Source: Paracoccaceae bacterium
GTDB lineage: Bacteria > Pseudomonadota > Alphaproteobacteria > Rhodobacterales > Rhodobacteraceae
Length of the DNA: 64,000 nt
Assembly: GCA_016778765.1 (NCBI GenBank)
Contig: JADHOV010000005.1
Coordinates: forward strand, 1 to 64,000
Direction of reading: 5' to 3'
The position numbers were made by a program, and so were the translations under genes. Under the pieces are notes generated by a model. That model did no database searches, was not told where the DNA came from, and worked only from the letters and a program-made list of their open reading frames with translations. How positions within the stretch are numbered: the stretch's first letter is position 1; the number at the start of each line of letters is the position of its first letter. Shown here one piece after another: positions 28,724-36,762 of this stretch.

Positions 28724-29453
28724 TGTTTTCAAATTGCCGGCTTAAATAGGTTTCAAATTCTGCGCAAAGCGTCACCGAACCGGTTGCTGGATCGTAAAAT
28801 GCATTAGCCTCCTCGCAAGTTTCTATCAACAATGCAAAATCAAAAGGAAAGCCCAATTGCCCATTTAAAAAAGCGATTTCTTCGGCCACCACTTGGCCAA
28901 TCAAGCTTTCAACAGGGCCCTCAAATATTATTTTTCCTTTCAGGGCCAACATCTGATCCAGCACTCCTCCCCAACTTAGAATCGCCTGATCATATTCCTC
29001 GGGGCAGCTATCAGCGCGTTCTTCTGGCAACCCAAGATCCTCGGCAAAAAAGATCCGATCGGCTGGGTTGGCTCCATAGAACAAACAAATCAGATTATAA
29101 AACCGTTGTTCGTCAAGCCCATGCACCCCCCAAAACGCCAATTCTTCCGCCTGTTCTGCATCTGCTAAAAAACTGAGCGCGGCATCATAAGCAATATCTT
29201 GGGCCGGCTCTTCGTCATAAACTTGATCGATCATTAAAATGGATAAAACATCCGCTGCGTCTTCTTCTTGGCCAAAAATCGGCACCGACATCTTATCGAT
29301 AATTGCATGCCCCAATTCATGATAAAAAATGGACACAATGTTAGAGGATAAATAGGCGTCTCGCGCGTCGATCTTCTCCGCGTTTGACTGGCCAAAAGCA
29401 GGGAGCAACCCGCCCGCAAAAAGCACCATTAAAGCCAATAATCTGATCCGCAT
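28719..29453 (-). CDS. Exported DUF4344-type putative zinc metallopeptidase
   Basis: A 244-residue protein with a cleavable-looking signal peptide (MRIRLLALMVLFAGGLLPAFG) and the zinc-protease motif HELGHAIID shortly after it. An EEDAAD segment about 20 residues on may supply the third ligand. This matches DUF4344, whose members are predicted periplasmic metallopeptidases of unknown target. GGAGAGG lies just before the ATG at 29453; an upstream TTG at 29489 is less likely. Follows mch by 14 bases and probably ends the mcl2-mch operon. Why a secreted protease sits here is unknown. Confidence 0.78.
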   Translation of the reverse strand: MRIRLLALMVLFAGGLLPAFGQSNAEKIDARDAYLSSNIVSIFYHELGHAIIDKMSVPIFGQEEDAADVLSILMIDQVYDEEPAQDIAYDAALSFLADAEQAEELAFWGVHGLDEQRFYNLICLFYGANPADRIFFAEDLGLPEERADSCPEEYDQAILSWGGVLDQMLALKGKIIFEGPVESLIGQVVAEEIAFLNGQLGFPFDFALLIETCEEANAFYDPATGSVTLCAEFETYLSRQFENM

Positions 29454-29467
29454 CACCTCTCCTCTGG

Positions 29468-30502
29468 TTACGAGGGTATCAAGGCCCAATAATCCAAATC
29501 AAGAAGAATATGAGGAAGGTAGCGTTGGTCTTCCCCGCGCAGCGGCCCCGGTCCCGCTTGGTTTTTTTGCGCCACCAATCGCAAACGCATGGCACCAATA
29601 CCTGGCACGCGGGTTTGCGCTATGTCCAGCACTTCAGACCAAGCCGAAATGGTATCGCCTGCAAAACAAGGGTTGGCATGCGCGCCGCTATTCAAAGCGA
29701 CAATCATTTGCGCATTGGCCAGGCCATTAAAGGATAAAGCCCGCGCCAAAGAAATTACATGCCCGCCATAAATCAGGCGCTTGCCATCGGCGCGGCTGGT
29801 CACATCAAAATGCACTTTGGCAGTGTTTTGCCACAGCCGCGTTGCCATCATATGCTCGGCTTCTTCGATGGTGATTGCGTCAACATGATCAATCACTTCG
29901 CCGCGCTCATACGCAGACAAATGATATGGCTCTCCGGCAAGATCAAACGCATAATTGGAAAAATCCAGCCCCTCTGGAACGCAGAGATCTGCCGGATCTA
30001 CCGCCCCGGCCAATTCGGGCAGAACAGCCTGTGGCGCTGGCGAGCTGATCTGTCTTTTGCGCAGCATTGCCCAGCGCACAAATTCAAGAACGCTGTCGCC
30101 GTGCTGGTTTACCCCGCGCGTGCGCAGATAGACGATGCCGGTTTTTCCATTAGTGTTTTCTTTCAACCCGATGACTTCTGACACCGCCCGCACCGTATCA
30201 CCCGTGAAGATTGGGGCCAGCCACCGCCCTTCTGCATAACCCAAATTAGCCACGGCATTGAGTGAAATATCCGGTACAGTTTTGCCGAACACCATATGAA
30301 ACGCGGCCCAATCGTCTATAGGGGCGCGCGGCAAACCGCAATTTCGGGCGAATTCATCCGACGAATTCAATGCATGGCGCGCAGGATAAAGCGCATGATA
30401 AAGCGCACGCTCTCCCTCGGTAAGGGTGCGAGGAACAGCGTGCGCGATCACTTCGCCAAGTGAATAATCTTCAAAAAAACGCCCAATATTCGACTTGCTC
30501 AT
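29468..30502 (-). CDS. mch: Mesaconyl-C1-CoA hydratase (beta-methylmalyl-CoA dehydratase)
   Basis: Interconverts mesaconyl-C1-CoA and beta-methylmalyl-CoA in the ethylmalonyl-CoA pathway. The 344-residue protein is a fused double hot-dog MaoC-type hydratase. FFEDYSLGEVIAHAVPRTLTEGE begins the first half, with PIFTGDTVRA in it. The second half contains GGHVISLARALSFNGLAN and ANPCFAGDTISAWSEV. The gene lies next to DUF1737 and nnrU with mcl2 two genes upstream. From memory the same order occurs in R. sphaeroides around RSP_0970-0973. Confidence 0.92.
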   Translation of the reverse strand: MSKSNIGRFFEDYSLGEVIAHAVPRTLTEGERALYHALYPARHALNSSDEFARNCGLPRAPIDDWAAFHMVFGKTVPDISLNAVANLGYAEGRWLAPIFTGDTVRAVSEVIGLKENTNGKTGIVYLRTRGVNQHGDSVLEFVRWAMLRKRQISSPAPQAVLPELAGAVDPADLCVPEGLDFSNYAFDLAGEPYHLSAYERGEVIDHVDAITIEEAEHMMATRLWQNTAKVHFDVTSRADGKRLIYGGHVISLARALSFNGLANAQMIVALNSGAHANPCFAGDTISAWSEVLDIAQTRVPGIGAMRLRLVAQKNQAGPGPLRGEDQRYLPHILLDLDYWALIPS

Positions 30503-30709
30503 TCATTGTTCTCCGAGCGCTCGGTCTGGATCATAGGCATTTAAGCTGTCTTTTATCACTGCCTGCGCGCAGCGCATTTTCTGGCTGTCTGGATCAAAAA
30601 CATACTGTGCCTCGCCATAAAGCCGCCATCCATTTGAAAGAGCCAAAGTGACTTTATGGCAGAACGCAGATCCGTCTTCACCGGTCAGCAATCGATATAA
30701 TTGGGTCAT
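30503..30709 (-). CDS. DUF1737 domain protein
   Basis: A 68-residue protein almost entirely made of the DUF1737 domain: MTQLYRLLTGEDGSAFCHKVT, SNGWRLYG and RCAQAVIKD. Function unknown. The start ATG overlaps the nnrU stop as ATGA (30706-30709), and its own stop abuts the mch ATG with no gap, so translation is almost certainly coupled through the operon. Frames further upstream are open but overlap nnrU and lack a site. Confidence 0.82.
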   Translation of the reverse strand: MTQLYRLLTGEDGSAFCHKVTLALSNGWRLYGEAQYVFDPDSQKMRCAQAVIKDSLNAYDPDRALGEQ

Positions 30710-31260
30710 GCGCCCCGAGCCCCAAAGGGCGATACGCCCAGCCACAAATGCAAACCCACCATCACGGCAAAGGTCACCACGGTCACCGCTAAAAATTTCC
30801 AATCGCGCTTATCTTCGCCGGGCTCGGGCCGCTGCCACTCTTCTGCACGGTTGATCTTAACCACCGTCCAAACAGCCCAGCCCAACATACCGCCAAATAG
30901 AATGATAGACGCCAAGTCACCATTTACCAACAAATGCGCCGCGGCCCACATTTTCACTGAGGTCAACATTGGATGGCGCATCCGGCCACGCATCCGACCT
31001 TTGGTATGCGCCATCGCAAACACAGCCACGGCGACCACCATGATCAAATTGTTGACATGAATTAAAAATTCAGGAGGTGACCAAATCTCGATAAAAGCCG
31101 CTTGCCGATAACCGATAATCATCAACACCAATCCAAGCGCAATTCCGATTGCAACCGGAGCTTTTCCTTTTTCGCCCAATGCGCTACGCCGTTCTGGGGC
31201 AAGACGCTTAAAACCATGCGCAGCGAACCACAGCGCAACACCCGCTATCAATAAAACCAT
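30706..31260 (-). CDS. NnrU family membrane protein
   Basis: A 184-residue inner-membrane protein with five or six hydrophobic segments; KGRMRGRMRHPMLTSVKMWAAAHLLVNGD is the NnrU/isoprenylcysteine-methyltransferase-like core with conserved His residues. NnrU was named from nitrite/nitric-oxide regulons, but no denitrification gene is present, and many family members, including this one in an EMC operon, have no assigned role. Three bases after mcl2 and overlapping DUF1737 by four. Confidence 0.85.
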   Translation of the reverse strand: MVLLIAGVALWFAAHGFKRLAPERRSALGEKGKAPVAIGIALGLVLMIIGYRQAAFIEIWSPPEFLIHVNNLIMVVAVAVFAMAHTKGRMRGRMRHPMLTSVKMWAAAHLLVNGDLASIILFGGMLGWAVWTVVKINRAEEWQRPEPGEDKRDWKFLAVTVVTFAVMVGLHLWLGVSPFGARGA

Positions 31261-31263
31261 TTT

Positions 31264-32124
31264 TTACTCCGTCTGCATTGCAGCAATCGCCTGCGCCATT
31301 GCCAAGGTTTTCCGCGCGGTTTCGATATGCAGGTTCTCGATGATCGTTCCATCAAGCACAGCAACACCCTGTCCAGCGGCTTCTGCTTCTTCAAAAGCAG
31401 ATATTTGGCGCTGTGCCAATTCAATTTCATCCGCTGAAGGCGCGAAACAGCGATTTGCAGCGCTTAACTGCGCCGGATGAATAAGCGTTTTGCCATCAAA
31501 GCCCAAAGCGCGGCCCTGCCTGCATTGCGCGATCAACCCTTCTTCATCGTGAAACTGATTATACACTCCGTCCAGCAAAGCCACATCATGCGCCCGCGCG
31601 GCAAGCACAAGCGCTTGCAGCGCCATTTGTAAACTGTCTCGGGTCAGCGTCAGTTGGCACTTTAGGTCTTTTGCCAAATCATTCGTGCCGGCCACCAAGG
31701 CCTGCAGCAGTGGATGAGCCGCAATTTCGCCCGCGTTTAAAATGCCCAACGGGGTTTCCAGCATCGCCCAAAGCGGCCATTTTTCTCCCATCACATCCGC
31801 CAGCGCATCCAAATCACCCGCGCTATTTACTTTCGGCAGCAGCACAGCATCAAGATCAAGCCCATCCAAAGCCTGAAGATCAGCTTCGCCCCAAGGTGTA
31901 TCAAGCGCATTTATTCTAACAATTTTCAAACGCGCGCCATAGCCGCCTTGCGCCAAAGCTGCGTGCAGGATTGCGCGCGCTTCGGATTTCGACTCCGCAG
32001 ACACGGCATCTTCAAGGTCAAAAATAATGCTATCGGTGGGTAGGTTTCGCGCTTTTTCCAAAGCCCGCGGCTTGGAACCTGGTATATAAAGCGCAGATCG
32101 AAGAGGGCGATGAGATAGGGTCAT
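31264..32124 (-). CDS. mcl2: (3S)-malyl-CoA thioesterase (Mcl2), CitE-like
   Basis: A 286-residue member of the CitE/HpcH lyase superfamily. RSALYIPGSKPRALEKARNL, IIFDLEDAVS (metal-binding Glu/Asp), the Arg in VRINALDT, MLETPLGILNA and GFDGKTLIHP are present. The N-terminal wording matches R. sphaeroides Mcl2, which hydrolyses (3S)-malyl-CoA to malate and CoA and drives the pathway forward, rather than the longer Mcl1 lyase. Lyase activity cannot be excluded from sequence. ATG 32124 has GGAAG upstream and is preferred over 32163. First gene of the mcl2-nnrU-DUF1737-mch unit. Confidence 0.88.
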   Translation of the reverse strand: MTLSHRPLRSALYIPGSKPRALEKARNLPTDSIIFDLEDAVSAESKSEARAILHAALAQGGYGARLKIVRINALDTPWGEADLQALDGLDLDAVLLPKVNSAGDLDALADVMGEKWPLWAMLETPLGILNAGEIAAHPLLQALVAGTNDLAKDLKCQLTLTRDSLQMALQALVLAARAHDVALLDGVYNQFHDEEGLIAQCRQGRALGFDGKTLIHPAQLSAANRCFAPSADEIELAQRQISAFEEAEAAGQGVAVLDGTIIENLHIETARKTLAMAQAIAAMQTE

Positions 32125-32263
32125 AAGAAGCTTCCGCAATAATATTACGAAATCAATGCGCATCTCTTGTCGAAAAGTTCAAGGCCAAAACGTTATCATG
32201 CGAGAATTGCCCCAGCCCAAAGGCCATTGCCGGCGTCTATGATGCCAAAGCGTTCGGCGCGGC

Positions 32264-33010
32264 CTAAGCCAAAGACAACCAGATAAGGCGCACAGCGGAA
32301 ACCGCCAAAGCAACATACATCAAAACAAAAAATGCTTTTTCAGGTATTTTACGATGCGCCTGCAGCCCCAGCCAAACGCCGCATAACGCAAAGGGCAACA
32401 GCATCAGGTCAAGCACGAGCGTCTCACGGCTTAGCAAACCCAGCCCCGCGTAAAACCCACCTTTTAAAATATTTATCACCCAAAACACCAAAACCGTACT
32501 GGCTTGATATTCTGTTTTGGACATATTTTTTGACAGAAGATACACCGCTGCTGCCGGACCACCAGCATGGCTGACAAAGCTGGTGAACCCCGCGACCAGA
32601 CCCGCAAGCCCCCCAACCCGGCGTGAAAACGGGCCCATTCTTGAGAAAACTGCCGATAGGTGTGAGGCGCAAAACCAGCTTAAAAACAAAAGGCTAATCA
32701 GGCCAATCAGAAATTGCAGCACCTGTTGATTGACCTGCGTGAAAAACAGCGCCCCCAGCATAACCCCAGGAATGCCGCCAAGAATTAAGGTCAGGGCATC
32801 GCTGCGCGACCATTCCCCCCAGTAGGCGCGCAGGTTCGACAGATCCATCACCATCAGCAACGGCAACATCACTCCGATGGCTTTTCCCGGATCCATCAAT
32901 CCGGCCAAAATCACGACCCCCAAGAAATCAACCTTAGAGCCAAATCCACTTTTGGAAATGCCTGTAAACAGAACAGCGGCCCCCATCAGGGCAAACATCC
33001 AAGCCTCCAT
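32264..33010 (-). CDS. TauE/SafE family sulfite-exporter-like permease
   Basis: A 248-residue inner-membrane protein with about eight hydrophobic helices. The N-terminal repeat contains GISKSGFGSKVDFLGV, and the second repeat contains AGFTSFVSHAGGPAAAVYLL, the standard TauE/SafE pattern. Members export or import sulfonates, sulfite or sulfoacetate; the substrate here is unknown and no sulfonate genes are adjacent. Upstream of mcl2 by about 140 bases and divergent from mdh. Confidence 0.88.
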   Translation of the reverse strand: MEAWMFALMGAAVLFTGISKSGFGSKVDFLGVVILAGLMDPGKAIGVMLPLLMVMDLSNLRAYWGEWSRSDALTLILGGIPGVMLGALFFTQVNQQVLQFLIGLISLLFLSWFCASHLSAVFSRMGPFSRRVGGLAGLVAGFTSFVSHAGGPAAAVYLLSKNMSKTEYQASTVLVFWVINILKGGFYAGLGLLSRETLVLDLMLLPFALCGVWLGLQAHRKIPEKAFFVLMYVALAVSAVRLIWLSLA

Positions 33011-33130
33011 AAACAGCCATCTTTCTTATCAAATGGGCCCGCGCAAACCACTTTGCATATGAAATAGCCTATGGTCTAGAACCGGGCGGTTCAACCTTTT
33101 GCACCAGGCTCAGAACAAACGCTATTTTGC

Positions 33131-33143
33131 GCTGCAATGCAGC
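33131..33143. promoter_or_regulatory. Inverted repeat upstream of mdh
   Basis: GCTGCA-A-TGCAGC, a 13-bp perfect inverted repeat in the 199-bp spacer between the divergent TauE gene and mdh, 67 bases before the mdh start. The TGTGATCACA palindrome of the sdh and suc units is absent here, so mdh seems separately controlled. Confidence 0.3.
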
Positions 33144-33173
33144 ACACTTGCTAATTTTATCAGAAAGCAGTAA

Positions 33174-34172
<999 letters not shown>

Positions 34173-34224
34173 AGGATGCGCGCCGGTGCGCTAACGCGTG
34201 CCTGTCGGGCCTTTTTACCCTGCG

Positions 34225-34258
34225 AAAAAAGCCCGCATGCACGCATGCGGGCTTTTTT
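34225..34258. terminator. Strong bidirectional-looking intrinsic terminator after mdh
   Basis: A6, then GCCCGCATG and CATGCGGGC paired around a CACG loop (34231-34252), then T6. A textbook rho-independent terminator for mdh. The 333-bp mdh-sucC spacer otherwise contains only the tandem operator at 34370-34400 and AT-rich leader sequence. Confidence 0.9.
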
Positions 34259-34369
34259 ATTTTCAGCAAGAGAACCATCTTTTATCCCAATAAATGGGGC
34301 GCCGAGGGCAAGCATGAAGCCACCATCCACAGGAGCAACCTTTCTCAAACACTCGTCAAATTTTATTTT

Positions 34370-34400
34370 GTGATCACACCTATAAAATCTGTGATCACAA
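34370..34400. promoter_or_regulatory. Tandem TGTGATCACA operator upstream of sucC
   Basis: Perfect palindromes at 34370-34379 and 34391-34400, again 21 bases apart with an 11-base AT-rich spacer that includes TATAAAAT. They end 105 bases before the sucC ATG. Identical in motif and spacing to the pair before sdhC. The promoter could overlap the spacer, which would suit a repressor, or lie downstream, which would suit an activator. Confidence 0.75.
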
Positions 34401-34505
34401 AGCATTAAAAAACGTAAAAATCGATAAAAGTTTTCAAAAAATGCTTATAACCGCCGGCTCGATGCGACTAAATGGCGCAAACTTTGAGTCATGTAGGAAC
34501 ACTCG

Positions 34506-35699
34506 ATGAATATTCATGAATATCAAGCGAAAACCTTGTTGCGCAGCTATGGCGCCCCGGTGTCAGAAGGGCGCTTTGTGCTCAAGGCAGACGATGCAAA
34601 AACGGCTGCGGGTGAACTGGATGGGCCTCTTTGGGTTGTCAAAGCGCAAATTCACGCTGGTGGCCGCGGCAAAGGCCACTTCACAGAAGCTGATGCGGGC
34701 GAAAAAGGCGGCGTTCGCATGGCCAAATCGGCCACCGAAGCGGCAGAAGAAGCCAAAAAAATGCTTGGTCGCACCTTGGTCACCCACCAAACCGGCCCCG
34801 CCGGCAAACAGGTCAACCGCATCTATATCGAAGATGGTTCAAGCATCAAGCGTGAGCTTTATCTGGCCCTATTGGTCGATCGTCAAACCAGTCGCGTGTC
34901 TTTCGTTTGCTCGACGGAGGGTGGCATGGACATTGAAGAGGTTGCAGCCGACACGCCCGAAAAAATTCTGTCTTTTTCGGTTGACCCAGCCACTGGATAT
35001 AAAGCCTATCATGGCCGTAGAATTGCTTTCATGCTGAAGCTAGAGGGCAAACAAATCAAAAAATGCGTGGCCTTAATGGGCACACTTTATCGCCTGTTTA
35101 TCGAAAAAGACGTCGAGATGCTGGAAATCAATCCTCTGATTTTGACCGATGGCGGCGATCTGAAATGTTTAGATGCAAAAATGGGGTTCGACGGCAATGC
35201 CGTCTACCGTCACCCTGATATCGCCGAGCTCAGAGATACTACCGAAGAAGACCCCAAAGAACTCGAAGCTTCAAAATACGATCTGAATTATATCGCCTTG
35301 GACGGCGAAATTGGCTGCATGGTCAACGGCGCAGGCCTTGCGATGGCGACGATGGATATTATCAAACTTTATGGCGCAGAACCGGCAAATTTCTTAGATG
35401 TTGGTGGCGGGGCAACCAAAGAAAAAGTTACAGAAGCCTTCAAAATCATCACCTCAGATCCAAATGTAAAAGGCATTTTGGTCAATATTTTTGGGGGTAT
35501 TATGCGTTGTGATGTGATCGCCGAAGGGGTAGTGGCCGCGGTAAAGGAAGTAGGCTTGAAAGTGCCTCTGGTGGTGCGGTTGGAAGGCACCAATGTCGAA
35601 CAAGGCAAAAAGATCATCAACACATCAGGATTGGATGTGATTGCAGCCGATAATCTTAAGGACGGCGCCGAAAAAATTGTAAAGGCGGTCAAGGGGTAA
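34506..35699 (+). CDS. sucC: Succinyl-CoA synthetase (ADP-forming) beta subunit
   Basis: With SucD converts succinyl-CoA to succinate while making ATP/GTP. The 397-residue ATP-grasp protein begins [16 protein letters not shown] and has the nucleotide-binding [15 protein letters not shown] carries metal-binding residues and [10 protein letters not shown] is in the C-terminal ligase domain. First gene of sucCD-sucAB-lpd, with AGGAA near the start and sucD three bases after the stop. Confidence 0.97.
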   Translation: MNIHEYQAKTLLRSYGAPVSEGRFVLKADDAKTAAGELDGPLWVVKAQIHAGGRGKGHFTEADAGEKGGVRMAKSATEAAEEAKKMLGRTLVTHQTGPAGKQVNRIYIEDGSSIKRELYLALLVDRQTSRVSFVCSTEGGMDIEEVAADTPEKILSFSVDPATGYKAYHGRRIAFMLKLEGKQIKKCVALMGTLYRLFIEKDVEMLEINPLILTDGGDLKCLDAKMGFDGNAVYRHPDIAELRDTTEEDPKELEASKYDLNYIALDGEIGCMVNGAGLAMATMDIIKLYGAEPANFLDVGGGATKEKVTEAFKIITSDPNVKGILVNIFGGIMRCDVIAEGVVAAVKEVGLKVPLVVRLEGTNVEQGKKIINTSGLDVIAADNLKDGAEKIVKAVKG

Positions 35700-35702
35700 G
35701 AC

Positions 35703-36584
35703 ATGGCAATTCTCATAAACGAAAATACCAAAGTGATCTGTCAAGGGTTTACCGGCTCGCAAGGCAGCTTTCATTCCGAGCAAGCCATCGCATATGGCAC
35801 CAAAATGGTTGGCGGCGTTACGCCCGGAAAAGGCGGCCAAGTGCATCTTGATTTGCCTGTGTTCAATTCGGTGCATGAGGCCAAAGCCGTCACCCAAGCA
35901 AATGCCACGGTGATTTATGTCCCTCCGCCCTTTGCTGCAGACAGTCTTTTAGAGGCACTGGATGCCGAAATTGAACTGATAGTTTGTATCACAGAAGGCA
36001 TCCCTGTGTTGGATATGATGCAAGTAAAGCGGGCTTTAGAGACCAGTAATTCCGTGCTGATTGGCCCAAATTGCCCCGGTGTGATCACGCCTGATGCTTG
36101 TAAAATTGGCATCATGCCGGGGCATATCCACCGCCGTGGATCTGTCGGGGTCGTGTCGCGCTCGGGCACATTAACCTATGAAGCGGTCAAGCAAACATCG
36201 GATGTTGGGCTGGGACAATCCACCTGCGTGGGCATCGGCGGGGATCCTATCAAAGGCACCGAACATATCGATGTGCTTGAATGGTTCTTGGCCGATGAGG
36301 AAACGCAGTCAATCATTATGATTGGTGAAATTGGCGGCAGCGCCGAAGAAGAAGCCGCCCAATTTCTAAAAGATGAGGCCAAACGCGGGCGCAGCAAACC
36401 CGTGGCCGGCTTTATCGCCGGACGCACAGCCCCTCCGGGCCGCCGCATGGGCCATGCCGGTGCCATTGTTGCAGGTGGCAAAGGTGGTGCAGAAGATAAA
36501 ATTGAAGCCATGCAAGCCGCGGGCATCGTGGTTGCTGAAAGCCCAGCCGGATTGGGTGAAGCGGTTCTTAAAGCCATCGGGTAA
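35703..36584 (+). CDS. sucD: Succinyl-CoA synthetase alpha subunit
   Basis: The 293-residue CoA-binding, phosphohistidine-bearing subunit. The N-terminal Rossmann domain contains [15 protein letters not shown], followed by GPNCPGVI. The catalytic His251 lies in GHAGAI near the C-terminus, the residue that is phosphorylated during the reaction. Tight spacing to sucC; a 178-bp gap follows before sucA and may hold a further promoter. Confidence 0.97.
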   Translation: MAILINENTKVICQGFTGSQGSFHSEQAIAYGTKMVGGVTPGKGGQVHLDLPVFNSVHEAKAVTQANATVIYVPPPFAADSLLEALDAEIELIVCITEGIPVLDMMQVKRALETSNSVLIGPNCPGVITPDACKIGIMPGHIHRRGSVGVVSRSGTLTYEAVKQTSDVGLGQSTCVGIGGDPIKGTEHIDVLEWFLADEETQSIIMIGEIGGSAEEEAAQFLKDEAKRGRSKPVAGFIAGRTAPPGRRMGHAGAIVAGGKGGAEDKIEAMQAAGIVVAESPAGLGEAVLKAIG

Positions 36585-36762
36585 CGTTTAATGCGCCATA
36601 TCAGCAAAAATATCAGGGCTAAATTGCCTTGTCTCACCCCGCGCAATAGGCAGGGCAAAGCTCCCTATCCACAAGGCTTGACGCAGCCATTTTTGACGCC
36701 ACCCCATTCCAAAACACCCTTGATAAGCGCCCCTTACTTTGAACATCTTAAGAGGATCTAAC

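Noticed and set aside
30706-31260. NnrU as a denitrification marker
   Set aside because: No nir, nor or nos gene is present and the gene is embedded in an ethylmalonyl-CoA operon.
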